A stretch of 64,000 nucleotides of DNA from JBFWVJ01 sp050246795. Its GTDB lineage: Bacteria; Patescibacteriota; Gracilibacteria; JAUYGZ01. Positions 23,563 to 31,282 of the stretch are shown one piece after another. Under the pieces are notes generated by a model. The model was given only the letters and a program-made list of their open reading frames with translations. It had not been told where the DNA came from and made no database searches. Position 1 is the stretch's first letter, and every line of letters starts with the position of its first letter. Location: positions 62,001 through 126,000 of the forward strand of contig JBFWVJ010000001.1 in NCBI GenBank assembly GCA_050246795.1, read 5' to 3'. The position numbers were made by a program, and so were the translations under genes.

Positions 23563-24159
23563 ATGAATGACGATCAATCTCATACCACTGGGGGACAGCA
23601 GGATGATGGTAGCCTAGGAGGTGATGAACTGAAGAAAAAGCTGGAAGAAGCTCAGCAGAAGGAAGCGACAATGAACAATAGGACCATGGACAATGGAGAG
23701 TTTGAAAAACTTCAAGAAGAAATTGAAGCACTGAAACAGGCGAATGAAGAGGCTCAGACGAAGGCCCTGCGGGCTTTGGCGGATTTGCAGAACGCGCGAC
23801 GGAGGATGGAAGAGGAAAAAGCTTCCTTCGCGGCTTTTGCCGGTCAGTCGTTGGTGTTGAAGGTGTTGGAGATTTACGAAAATTATCATCGGCTCTTAGA
23901 ACATAAGCCGGAAGGAATCGCGGAAGGGGAATGGCTGAAGGGCTTGGAACTCATTGATCAACAGTTTCAGAGTTTTTTGGAGCAGCAAGGGGTGAAGAAA
24001 CTGGAGGTGAAGTCTGGTGAGATGATAAATCCCGAGCACCATGAAGCGGTGATGTCTGGGGAGGGCGCGGACGGGCAGATTTTGGAAGTGTTCTCGCCGG
24101 GGTATGAGATGAAGGGGAGGATTATTAAGACGGCGAAGGTGAAGGTCGGTCGTGCGTAG
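23563..24159 (+). CDS. grpE: nucleotide exchange factor GrpE
   Basis: Releases ADP from DnaK. I chose ATG 23563 (MNDDQSHTTGG, 198 residues) because GrpE N-termini are acidic and disordered; ATG 23533 (MKPAIFMFF) is possible. A long coiled coil covers residues 25-95 (FEKLQEEIEALKQANEEAQTKALRALADLQNARRRMEEEKASFA). A C-terminal beta domain follows, with INPEHHEAVMSGEGADGQILEVFSPGYEMKGRIIKTAKVKVG. Residues around 35-45 (TMNNRTMDNG) are encoded by a dispersed ACAATGAACAATA-type repeat inserted in frame. It follows hrcA and precedes rnhB. Confidence 0.95.
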   Translation: MNDDQSHTTGGQQDDGSLGGDELKKKLEEAQQKEATMNNRTMDNGEFEKLQEEIEALKQANEEAQTKALRALADLQNARRRMEEEKASFAAFAGQSLVLKVLEIYENYHRLLEHKPEGIAEGEWLKGLELIDQQFQSFLEQQGVKKLEVKSGEMINPEHHEAVMSGEGADGQILEVFSPGYEMKGRIIKTAKVKVGRA

Positions 24160-24171
24160 CGCGAATGATGG

Positions 24172-24238
24172 ACAATGAACGATGAACAATGGACAATACA
24201 TGCGATTTCTACATCGCTCATTGTTTATCGTTCATTGT
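24172..24238. repeat. 20-bp inverted repeat between grpE and rnhB
   Basis: ACAATGAACGATGAACAATG (24172-24191) is the reverse complement, with one G-T, of 24219-24238, with a 27-base loop. The right arm ends flush with the rnhB ATG. No T run follows, so it is not a terminator. Related text occurs at 20316-20360 and inside grpE (23666-23698). Confidence 0.75.
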
Positions 24239-24826
24239 ATGCAATCATGGTGGAAATTTCTCGAGGTGAGAGGGATTCACTATTCAGGCGAAGTGGTGGG
24301 AGTCGATGAGGCTGGTCGAGGTCCTTTGGCGGGGCCGGTGTGTGTGGCCGGGGTGGTGTTGCCGCAGGGGCATGGGATAAAGGGTCTCAAGGATTCGAAG
24401 GACCTCAAAGAAGAGCAACGAGAGGCTCTTTTTGACCGAATCATGGAGGTGGCGGAGGTGTCGATCGCGTTCGCTTCCGCGGCGGAGATTGATAAAAAGG
24501 GGATTTTGGTGTGCGTGAAGCATCTCATGCGCCAGGTGGTCCGAAATAGCGGGGCTGAGCTGGCGTTGATCGATAGCGCGAATATTGATCTACCTGATGT
24601 TCTCCAGCTTTCGTTGATCCGTGGGGATCACAAAGTCGATTGTGTGGCGGCAGCTTCGATCGTGGCGAAGGTGAGCCGGGACCGGTTGATGAATGCCTTG
24701 GACCAGCAGTATCCAGGATATGGGTTGGCGCAGCACAAGGGATACGGGACGAAATCCCACCAAAAAGCCATTGAAATGATGGGTTTGAGCCCGATTCATC
24801 GGAAGAGTTTTTGTGGAGCTTGTTGA
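24239..24826 (+). CDS. rnhB: ribonuclease HII
   Basis: Cleaves RNA of RNA-DNA hybrids and single ribonucleotides in DNA. 195 residues from ATG 24239 (the frame is open to 24182, but that part lies in a palindromic repeat). The catalytic DEDD set is visible: VVGVDEAGRGPLAGPV (first Asp and Glu near residues 21-22), the Asp in LIDSANIDLPD, and KVDCVAAASIVAKVSRDRLM near 135. The ending SPIHRKSF is typical. Third gene of the hrcA-grpE-rnhB group. Its TGA overlaps the -35 box of the next gene's promoter. Confidence 0.95.
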   Translation: MQSWWKFLEVRGIHYSGEVVGVDEAGRGPLAGPVCVAGVVLPQGHGIKGLKDSKDLKEEQREALFDRIMEVAEVSIAFASAAEIDKKGILVCVKHLMRQVVRNSGAELALIDSANIDLPDVLQLSLIRGDHKVDCVAAASIVAKVSRDRLMNALDQQYPGYGLAQHKGYGTKSHQKAIEMMGLSPIHRKSFCGAC

Positions 24827-24851
24827 CAATTTTAAGTAATTTCACTAAAAT
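24823..24851 (+). promoter_or_regulatory. strong promoter of the 24872 gene
   Basis: TTGACA (24823-24828), 17-base spacer, TAAAAT (24846-24851). The -35 overlaps the rnhB stop codon. Confidence 0.85.
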
Positions 24852-24871
24852 ACGCTCTCCAAAAATTTCTT

Positions 24872-25519
24872 ATGGAAAAATTTACCGGATATGTGGCGTG
24901 GAATACTCTCGTTCAAGCCCTTCAAAAAGAGCTCGATCAGCCATCTGTAGTGTGTGTGTCTAATTCGGAAATGGAGGTCTTGGAAGTGGCAAGGGTGGAA
25001 GAGAGGCGGTTTGATCTTTTGACGCTCTTGGAGCTTCTTACAAGTGATGAATTTGAAGATGTGCTTATCGAAGAATTGGAGATCGATGACTATGAGAAGG
25101 AGTACGTGGAGTTTAACCGAAGAAGCTTAGAGCTCTATACGGAAGGGGTTTCGGGTGATGATATGAAAGGAATAGCGCAGTCAGCTCGCATGAAGGCATT
25201 AGAGAAGGATAGGGTAGGATATACATCACCTCTTTTAGAGAAGAAATTGTTCGATGCTTCTCAGGAAATTCAAGATCTGGCTGTGGAAACACGTGCCAGT
25301 ATTTTTCGGGCGATTGCGCTTGTGTTTGCGGAAGAGCCTGAGGGGCCTAAAAAACGCCCTGAGGGTTTTGATGAGCTTCTCAAAAAAATGAAGGGCTTAC
25401 CAGAGAGTGCGCTCAGGGGTTATGAGCCTGAGGATGCGGAAGAAGAAGATGTTCCAGACTCCTACGGACTTGATTTCGATGGATGGAAAGAAAAGGGGGG
25501 AGGAGAGGATGCCGCTTAG
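24872..25519 (+). CDS. hypothetical acidic helical protein
   Basis: 215 residues, strongly acidic, with no signal peptide or membrane helix. Predicted helices fill most of the sequence (DLLTLLELLTSDEFEDVLIEELEIDDYEKEYVEFNRRSLELY), and the tail is disordered (DAEEEDVPDSYGLDFDGWKEKGGGEDAA). Family not recognised. It is monocistronic: it has a near-consensus promoter of its own and a bidirectional terminator downstream shared with fusA, which suggests steady expression. Confidence 0.75.
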   Translation: MEKFTGYVAWNTLVQALQKELDQPSVVCVSNSEMEVLEVARVEERRFDLLTLLELLTSDEFEDVLIEELEIDDYEKEYVEFNRRSLELYTEGVSGDDMKGIAQSARMKALEKDRVGYTSPLLEKKLFDASQEIQDLAVETRASIFRAIALVFAEEPEGPKKRPEGFDELLKKMKGLPESALRGYEPEDAEEEDVPDSYGLDFDGWKEKGGGEDAA

Positions 25520-25536
25520 CGTCCATCTCGGAGAAC

Positions 25537-25572
25537 AAAAAAAGCCCAGGATCGATGTCCTGGGCTTTTTTA
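25537..25572. terminator. bidirectional terminator (24872 gene and fusA)
   Basis: AAGCCCAGGA / TCCTGGGCTT stem with A and T runs on the two sides. It serves both convergent genes. Confidence 0.9.
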
Positions 25573-25579
25573 CATTCGT

Positions 25580-27652
25580 TTATTTTACGCCTCGTTTTTC
25601 TTTGATCTTTTCCGCCACGTTATTTGGTACTTTGGAATAGTGGGCGAATTCCATGCTGTAGGCGGCACGGCCTTGAGACATGGAACGAAGGTCGGTGGCG
25701 TAGCCGAAGAGCTCGGAGAGGGGGACGAGAGCGTCTACTACTTTGGCCATCCCACGGTCGCTCATCTTCTGGATTTGTCCACGTCGACCGTTGAGGTTCC
25801 CCATGATGTCTCCCATGTATTCTTCCGGGGTCACGACTTCGACTTTCATGATCGGTTCGAGGAGGACGGGTTCTGCTTGTCGAGCCCCGTCTTTGAAGGC
25901 GATGGAAGCTGCCATTTTGAAGGCCAATTCGGACGAATCGACTTCGTGGTAAGAACCGTCATTCAGGGTTACTTTCACGTCTACCACCGGATAACCAGCG
26001 ACGACTCCTTTTTGGAGGGCTTCCACGATCCCTTTTTGAACGGCTGGAATGAATTCACGAGGGATACGTCCTCCGACGACCTTGTCTTCGAATTCGTAGC
26101 CTTTACCTGGTTCCTGTGGCTCGAGGGTCATGATGACGTGACCGTATTGACCACGACCTCCTGTTTGTTTGACGTATTTTTCTTCTGCTTCGACTTTCTT
26201 TTGGATCGTTTCTCGGTAGGCGACTTGCGGTTCACCGACATTGGCTTCTACCTTGAATTCTCTTCGCATACGGTCGACGATGATGTCGAGGTGGAGTTCT
26301 CCCATCCCGGCGATCAGGGTTTGGTTGGTTTCTTCGTCAGAGCTGACCCGGAAGGTCGGATCTTCTTCGGCGAGCTTGTTCAAAGCGATCCCCATTTTTT
26401 CTTGATCAGCCTTGGTTTTTGGTTCGATCGCGATCTGGATGACCGGTTGTGGGAAGGTGATTTGCTCGAGCAGCATCGGAGCTTTTTCATCACACAGGGT
26501 GTCTCCCGTAAGGGTGTCTTTCAACCCTACGACGGCACCGATATTTCCCGCTGGGATTTCTTCGATTTCTTTTCGTTCGTTGGCGTGCATTTGCAGGAGG
26601 CGTCCGATACGTTCTTTTTTCCCGGAGTTGGTATTGATGATGTAGCTTCCGTTGCGGAGGACACCAGAGTAGACACGGACATAAGACAGACGACCGACGA
26701 AAGGATCGGACATGATTTTGAATGCGAGAGCACACATCGGTTCGTTCACATCAGCTCGTCGGACGATTTCTTTTTCGGTGTCTTTGACATCCGTCCCTTT
26801 GATTTCAGGGTTGTCGAGTGGGGAGGGGAGGTACGCCACGATGGCATCGAGGAGCAGGAGCGTTCCTTTGTTTTTCAAGGAAGATCCACACATGAGGGGA
26901 TAGAATTGTCCGCTGACGACCCCCGCGCGGATGGCTTTTTGGATTTCTTCGACGCTGACGTCTTTTCCTTCCAGGTAGCTATTCATGATGACTTCATCGT
27001 ATTCGGCGATTTTTTCCAACATCATGTCCCGGTATTTTTTGGCATCGGCCATCATGTTTTCTGGAATGGCTTCGATGCGAAGTTTTCGCTGGAGCTCGTC
27101 TTCGAAGTACACGGCTTCCATTTTTACGAGGTCGATGACTCCGCTGAAATCCGCTTCAGAACCGATTGGGAGCTGGATAGGGGTCGCGTTTTTGCTGAGT
27201 CGGTCGTGGATGGATTGGAGCGTCATAAAGAAGTCTCCACCTGTTTTGTCCATTTTATTCGCGAAACAAATACGAGGCACACCGTATTTGTCGGCCTGAC
27301 GCCAAACGGTTTCTGATTGTGGTTCGACCCCTTGAGACCCATCGAAAACCGTCACTCCTCCGTCGAGGACGCGGAGTGATCGTTCCACTTCTACTGTAAA
27401 GTCCACGTGTCCAGGAGTGTCGATCAGGTTGATTTGGTGGTCATTCCAGAAACAGGTCGTCGCGGCAGAGGTGATGGTGATGCCACGTTCTCGTTCTTGT
27501 TCCATCCAGTCCATGGTCGCTTCTCCTTCGTGCACTTCGCCGATTTTGTGAATTCTTCCGGTGTAGAGGAGGATTCGTTCGCTGGTAGTAGTTTTTCCGG
27601 CATCAATATGGGCAATGATCCCTATATTGCGGACTTTCGAGAGGTCTTGCAT
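25580..27652 (-). CDS. fusA: translation elongation factor G
   Basis: GTPase that drives translocation of tRNA and mRNA on the ribosome. 690 residues, the normal length. The G1 motif AHIDAGKTTTSERIL lies at residues 14-28, with DTPGHVDFTVEV near 82 and NKMDKTGGD near 136. Domain IV has GRGQYGHVIMTLEPQ near 500, and the C-terminus contains PLSELFGYATDLRSMSQGRAAYSMEFAHY. It is monocistronic with a good promoter. The start at 27652 is preceded by CCTCCTGCCCC rather than a Shine-Dalgarno. Confidence 0.98.
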   Translation of the reverse strand: MQDLSKVRNIGIIAHIDAGKTTTSERILLYTGRIHKIGEVHEGEATMDWMEQERERGITITSAATTCFWNDHQINLIDTPGHVDFTVEVERSLRVLDGGVTVFDGSQGVEPQSETVWRQADKYGVPRICFANKMDKTGGDFFMTLQSIHDRLSKNATPIQLPIGSEADFSGVIDLVKMEAVYFEDELQRKLRIEAIPENMMADAKKYRDMMLEKIAEYDEVIMNSYLEGKDVSVEEIQKAIRAGVVSGQFYPLMCGSSLKNKGTLLLLDAIVAYLPSPLDNPEIKGTDVKDTEKEIVRRADVNEPMCALAFKIMSDPFVGRLSYVRVYSGVLRNGSYIINTNSGKKERIGRLLQMHANERKEIEEIPAGNIGAVVGLKDTLTGDTLCDEKAPMLLEQITFPQPVIQIAIEPKTKADQEKMGIALNKLAEEDPTFRVSSDEETNQTLIAGMGELHLDIIVDRMRREFKVEANVGEPQVAYRETIQKKVEAEEKYVKQTGGRGQYGHVIMTLEPQEPGKGYEFEDKVVGGRIPREFIPAVQKGIVEALQKGVVAGYPVVDVKVTLNDGSYHEVDSSELAFKMAASIAFKDGARQAEPVLLEPIMKVEVVTPEEYMGDIMGNLNGRRGQIQKMSDRGMAKVVDALVPLSELFGYATDLRSMSQGRAAYSMEFAHYSKVPNNVAEKIKEKRGVK

Positions 27653-27710
27653 GGGGCAGGAGGTTAGGAATTTAGCTTTTTAGCTTCTTAGCTAGAGATT
27701 AAGCAGAGAG

Positions 27711-27739
27711 AGTTTATGGATTTCGTCTGGAAACGTCAA
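27711..27739 (-). promoter_or_regulatory. fusA promoter
   Basis: On the minus strand TTGACG (27734-27739), 17-base spacer, TAAACT (27711-27716). Confidence 0.75.
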
Positions 27740-27761
27740 CCCCCAAGGGATTCGGAGATGT

Positions 27762-28361
27762 TTAGAGAGGTGCTTTCGGAAGCTTCCAAGAGTAGTGAAC
27801 CCCGAGCATTCTGATCGTCGTCACGCTCAAGGTGGTTGAAATCAAGAGGTGTTCTTCTCTAACGCCCAGTTGGCCCAGGAGAAAGTAGACCGCTCCTCCG
27901 AGTAGACATGCGCTCGCATAAAATTCTGAACGAAAAATCAATGGCACCCGCGCGCTCAGAACATCACGCAGAACTCCTCCAAATGATGCGGTTATTACCC
28001 CTAGGATAAGACATGCCCATGGCTCCAGCCCCTTTTGGAGTGCTGTGGAAATACCGAGGGCCATGAAGATTCCTAATCCGATCGCATCGAAGAAGATGAT
28101 GGGTTTTTTGAACTGCTTTATGGCTCGATGGCAGAAAAATACGAGCATTGTGGCGAAGATGCAGGCGATCAAGTACAGCTCATCCTGAAAAAAGGCGATG
28201 GGAAAGTCCCCGATGAGAATGGATCGCAGTGTTCCACCTCCGACGGCGGTGACGATCGCGAGGACGAGCATCCCCAGGATATCCATTTGCCGAGAGACAG
28301 CGGCTAATGCTCCAGAAATTGCAAATACGAAGACGCCGGTCAGGCCCAAAAGAAACATCAT
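27762..28361 (-). CDS. UPF0126 / TRIC-like membrane protein
   Basis: 199 residues with about seven hydrophobic helices. The family shows two homologous halves with a glycine-rich signature, seen here as AIVTAVGGGTLRSILIGDFPIAFF (about 36-60) and GVITASFGGVLRDVLSARVPLIFRSEFYASACLLGG (about 118-155). Bacterial TRIC relatives form trimeric cation channels; the physiological ion here is unknown. Transcribed on its own, divergent from the VanW gene. Confidence 0.92.
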   Translation of the reverse strand: MMFLLGLTGVFVFAISGALAAVSRQMDILGMLVLAIVTAVGGGTLRSILIGDFPIAFFQDELYLIACIFATMLVFFCHRAIKQFKKPIIFFDAIGLGIFMALGISTALQKGLEPWACLILGVITASFGGVLRDVLSARVPLIFRSEFYASACLLGGAVYFLLGQLGVREEHLLISTTLSVTTIRMLGVHYSWKLPKAPL

Positions 28362-28416
28362 CGAGCGGCAGTTACAGGTGGTGAATTCCGTTCGATGGTA
28401 CCGCTTTTTCTACAAT

Positions 28417-28445
28417 TTGACAAAATAAAATAAATATGTAATAAT
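28417..28445 (+). promoter_or_regulatory. promoter of the VanW gene
   Basis: TTGACA (28417-28422) followed after 16-17 bases by TAATAAT (28439-28445) in a very A/T-rich stretch, about 20 bases before the ATG. Confidence 0.75.
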
Positions 28446-28467
28446 ACATAGATATAAAAAATCCAAT

Positions 28468-30312
28468 ATGAAAAAGACTGCCCGACGATTCCACCGATTC
28501 CGAAGATCTGTTTCGCATTTCCGACGGAAGGCTTTGATGAGTTCTGGATGCTTTTCCACTCAGGCTTTTCAGTTGTTGACACTGACCTTGGTGTCTTTGG
28601 TGATTTTGTGGGGGTCTTTTCACTATTACCGGGAGTACCTCCAGCTCGCTCCGGAGGGGACGGTTGTCCATGGCCAAGATGCGTCCGGTTTGAGACGCTC
28701 AGAAGTGGGGCTTTTGATCCAGCAGTCATCCCACCTTTTACAAGAAAAAACCTTTACCTTGGTGCTTTCCGAAAATGGACTCGAAAAAACTCCTTTTTCG
28801 TTTTCCTTGGCGGAACTGGGCATGACGTATGATGTTCCGTTCACCATCTCGGCGATTTTTGATCAGGAGGCATTCAGCGCTCAGGCGGATGTCCTCGGAG
28901 TGCATGCTGCAGCTGATGAGGCGAATGATCTTCCGCTGTTGAATACGGATGATGTGAACTGGGAAGCCCTCTTCGAGGTCGTTCGGTCCCATGAGCGATC
29001 GGTGCGAGATGCCAGTTTGTTGTTTGATGAAGAAGCAGGGAAGTGGGTGTTTCAAGAGCACCAGGTCGGGCTTCGCCTCCTGGATGCTGATGAAGCGTTG
29101 TTCCGGGAACAACTGCTTGCTTTGGCAGCACAAGGATTCCCTGAGACGTCTTTGGAACTGGTTCTCGAAAGAGTCGAACCAAAAGTCCGCAGCGAAGAAC
29201 TCCAGCCACTTTATGAGCACATCCAGTCTCTCTTGGCGACTTCCTATACATGGAAGCTGGGAGAAGAGGTCATTTCTTTTTCTTTTGAAAAGGCCCCCGA
29301 AGCCCTCCGATTGGATTTGGCTCAGCGTCGTATAGAAATCGATGAATCGGCTTTGCGAGCGTTCTTTGCCCCTTGGGCAGAGAAGTACGAGCAAGCCGCC
29401 GGAAAGGTGCTGGCCAAAGATCCGGTTCCTCAAGAAAAGGGGTATCTCAAATCTGAGTACGAAGGTGATTTTGTGTCTGGGAAAGTATTAGATCTCGAGG
29501 CGATCTTGCATCGGATTTTGTCGGGTGAGGTGTCCGAGGTGGTGCCTCAATTGCCCTTTTTGTACCTCGAACCCGAGGTCGCGCTGGAAGGGGTTGGGAA
29601 ATTAAGCCTGCTTGCCCGAGGGCAGTCGAGCTATGCCCTGGCTCATGGGGAAGAGCGAGAGTTCAATGTGCGGTTTGGCCTCAGCAAGTATGATGGGGTC
29701 GTCGTACCACAAGGCGCCGAATTTAACTTTAATCAGATCCTGGGATGGGTGACCTATGAAGCCGGTTGGAAACCCGCGTTGGCGATCTTTGGTGGAGGTG
29801 GGGTGCGTCCCGTGCCGGGGGGAGGACTTTGTCAGGTGTCGACTACCATGTATCGAGCGGTGATCAATAGCGGTCTGCCGGTGACGGCGAGAAAGCCTCA
29901 CAGTTTGGATGTGTCGTACTACCATGCTTATGGGTATGGGATCGATTCCACGGTGTATCCTCCGGAGGACATTAATCTCAAATTTGTGAATGATACGCCA
30001 GGGCCAATCCTCATTCACACGATCATGGATGAGGTCAACAAAGAGGCGTTCGTAGAATTCTACGGCATCGATGATGGTCGAGAGGTCGAGCTCCGCCAGG
30101 TGATCAATCGTGAGGTGGTCTTACCAAATCAGGTGACCTATACTTCTGAGCTGCCGGCCGGGATTCAGGAAGTTCTACAGCGGGGGCGAACGGGACGGTA
30201 TATCGAGTGGGAATGGGTCATCAAACGAGCCGATGGGACGGTTGAGCAACGCGCGATTGAGACTTTGTATCCGGCGGCGGCGAGGACGGTGAGGGTGGGG
30301 ATGGGGGGGTAG
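28468..30312 (+). CDS. VanW-family cell-wall protein
   Basis: 614 residues. A basic N-terminus (KKTARRFHRFRR) is followed by one TM anchor, LLTLTLVSLVILWGSFHYY (about 35-54), leaving the bulk outside. The segment from about 60 (PEGTVVHGQDASGLRRSEVGLLIQQ) through the tandem regions to about 370 resembles the putative peptidoglycan-binding (PG_binding_4) repeats often found before VanW. The VanW domain is clear at about 405-545: EFNVRFGLSKYDGVVVPQGAEFNFNQILG, GGGVRPVPGGGLCQVSTTMYRAVINSGLPV, SYYHAYGYGIDSTVYPPEDINLKFVN. A G5-like tail follows. VanW's biochemical role is not established. The stop is flush with a GGGAAGGG repeat. Confidence 0.92.
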   Translation: MKKTARRFHRFRRSVSHFRRKALMSSGCFSTQAFQLLTLTLVSLVILWGSFHYYREYLQLAPEGTVVHGQDASGLRRSEVGLLIQQSSHLLQEKTFTLVLSENGLEKTPFSFSLAELGMTYDVPFTISAIFDQEAFSAQADVLGVHAAADEANDLPLLNTDDVNWEALFEVVRSHERSVRDASLLFDEEAGKWVFQEHQVGLRLLDADEALFREQLLALAAQGFPETSLELVLERVEPKVRSEELQPLYEHIQSLLATSYTWKLGEEVISFSFEKAPEALRLDLAQRRIEIDESALRAFFAPWAEKYEQAAGKVLAKDPVPQEKGYLKSEYEGDFVSGKVLDLEAILHRILSGEVSEVVPQLPFLYLEPEVALEGVGKLSLLARGQSSYALAHGEEREFNVRFGLSKYDGVVVPQGAEFNFNQILGWVTYEAGWKPALAIFGGGGVRPVPGGGLCQVSTTMYRAVINSGLPVTARKPHSLDVSYYHAYGYGIDSTVYPPEDINLKFVNDTPGPILIHTIMDEVNKEAFVEFYGIDDGREVELRQVINREVVLPNQVTYTSELPAGIQEVLQRGRTGRYIEWEWVIKRADGTVEQRAIETLYPAAARTVRVGMGG

Positions 30313-30378
30313 GGAAGGGCTGTAAGGGTGATAAGGGTCGTAAGGGTCGTAAGGAGGGTCGTAAGGGTCGTAAGGATG
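30313..30378. repeat. G-rich 9-bp repeat after the VanW gene
   Basis: GGAAGGG directly after the TAG stop, then GTAAGGGTG, ATAAGGGTC, GTAAGGGTC, GTAAGGAGG, GTC and further GTAAGGGTC units: the most regular array after the one at 35081. Confidence 0.8.
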
Positions 30379-30451
30379 GAATCAGGGTGCAAACGTAAAA
30401 CTTAAAACGAAAAATAAATCCAAAGAAGGAAATGAAGAAATGAAGAAACAA

Positions 30452-30515
30452 GGAGCTAATGAAGCTAAACCCCTAAAAAGCTAAGTCTCTAAAAAGCTAC
30501 CACCTACCATCTCCC
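30452..30515. repeat. AGCTAA and GTAGGTGGTAG-type repeats before the oxidoreductase stop
   Basis: Several AAGCTAA/AAAGCTA units and then CTACCACCTACCATC, the reverse complement of the GTAGGTGGTAG element found in frame in fmt and in the 33745-34338 gene. Confidence 0.55.
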
Positions 30516-30517
30516 AA

Positions 30518-31162
30518 TTATCCAAACATCTGGTCGATTTTTTTCATGTATTTTTCTTCTTTCATCTGGGTGAATTCTGATTTATCGATGTTGTAGAGTT
30601 CGTGGATGATGATGTCGGTGATGCCGCAAAAACGGAGGATGACGTTTTCCAGGACGGTTTGGGTGTTCCCGAAAATTCTTCGGCCGAGTTTGGGGCCGCC
30701 GTAGGTGCGGAAGATGTAAGCGCGTTTGCCTTTGAGGAGCGGGGTGACGGAGATCGTTTGCATGAGGTAGCGGATGCCGGGAATGAAGGAGAGGAGGTTG
30801 GCGCCGAAGATCATGAATTTGTTTGCCTTAAAAAACTTGTAGGCGAAGCCATTCGTGAACACGCGGTCGAAAAAGCCTTTGAGGCGCGCCGGCATGTTGT
30901 ACCACCAGGTGGGATAGATGAAGACAAGGACTCGTGCTTCGGTGATTTTCTTTTGGATTTCGAGCACGTCTTTTTCTAGGGTTCGATCTCTGTTTCTCAT
31001 CCGGTCGTATTCCACTTCCTTAAAATAGCCGTCGAATTTCAGGTCGTATAAGTCCAGCACTTCGTACTTTTGTTTTCTCTTTTCCAAACGCTGGATGACG
31101 TTTTGGAGGATTTTATAATTGTGGGATTTTTTGCTGGGGTGGCAGTAGATGATGAGGGTCAT
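30518..31162 (-). CDS. flavodoxin-fold NAD(P)H oxidoreductase
   Basis: 214 residues of the Flavodoxin_2 type (NQO1/MdaB/KefF group). The N-terminal TLIIYCHPSKKSHNYKIL is the FMN/FAD phosphate loop. VFIYPTWWYNMPARLKGFFDRVFTNGFAYKF (about 80-110) is the family's core motif. Probably a two-electron quinone or nitro reductase in the cytoplasm; the substrate cannot be read from sequence. Single gene. Its start is preceded by a GGGAAGGA-type repeat on the other strand. Confidence 0.9.
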   Translation of the reverse strand: MTLIIYCHPSKKSHNYKILQNVIQRLEKRKQKYEVLDLYDLKFDGYFKEVEYDRMRNRDRTLEKDVLEIQKKITEARVLVFIYPTWWYNMPARLKGFFDRVFTNGFAYKFFKANKFMIFGANLLSFIPGIRYLMQTISVTPLLKGKRAYIFRTYGGPKLGRRIFGNTQTVLENVILRFCGITDIIIHELYNIDKSEFTQMKEEKYMKKIDQMFG

Positions 31163-31204
31163 GGGGAAGGAACAGTAGGACTAGTAGGAACAGTAAGAAC
31201 AGTA
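31163..31204. repeat. degenerate AACAGTAGGA repeat before the oxidoreductase
   Basis: GGGGAAGGAACAGTAGGACTAG then GTAGGAACAGTAAGAACAG: near-9/10-base units next to the start codon, on the plus strand. Confidence 0.55.
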
Positions 31205-31231
31205 TGGAGGGGAATGGGGGTGGTGACAAAT

Positions 31232-31260
31232 AAAAAACCATGAATGGGATCATGGTTTTA
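31232..31260 (-). terminator. terminator of the 31283-33583 gene
   Basis: Minus strand AAACCATGATCC...TCATGGTTTTTTA: an 8-bp stem followed by a T run, about 25 bases after the stop. Confidence 0.85.
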
Positions 31261-31282
31261 TTTTCTCATAATTGAGAATTTA

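Noticed and set aside
24172..24238. Intrinsic terminator between grpE and rnhB
   Set aside because: The 20-bp stem is A/T-rich, has a 27-base loop and no T run, and belongs to a dispersed repeat family.
25640..27316. 558-codon open frame on the plus strand opposite fusA
   Set aside because: Exact antisense of EF-G with no family features (His/Phe/Asp-rich, typical of a shadow frame); fusA is unambiguous.
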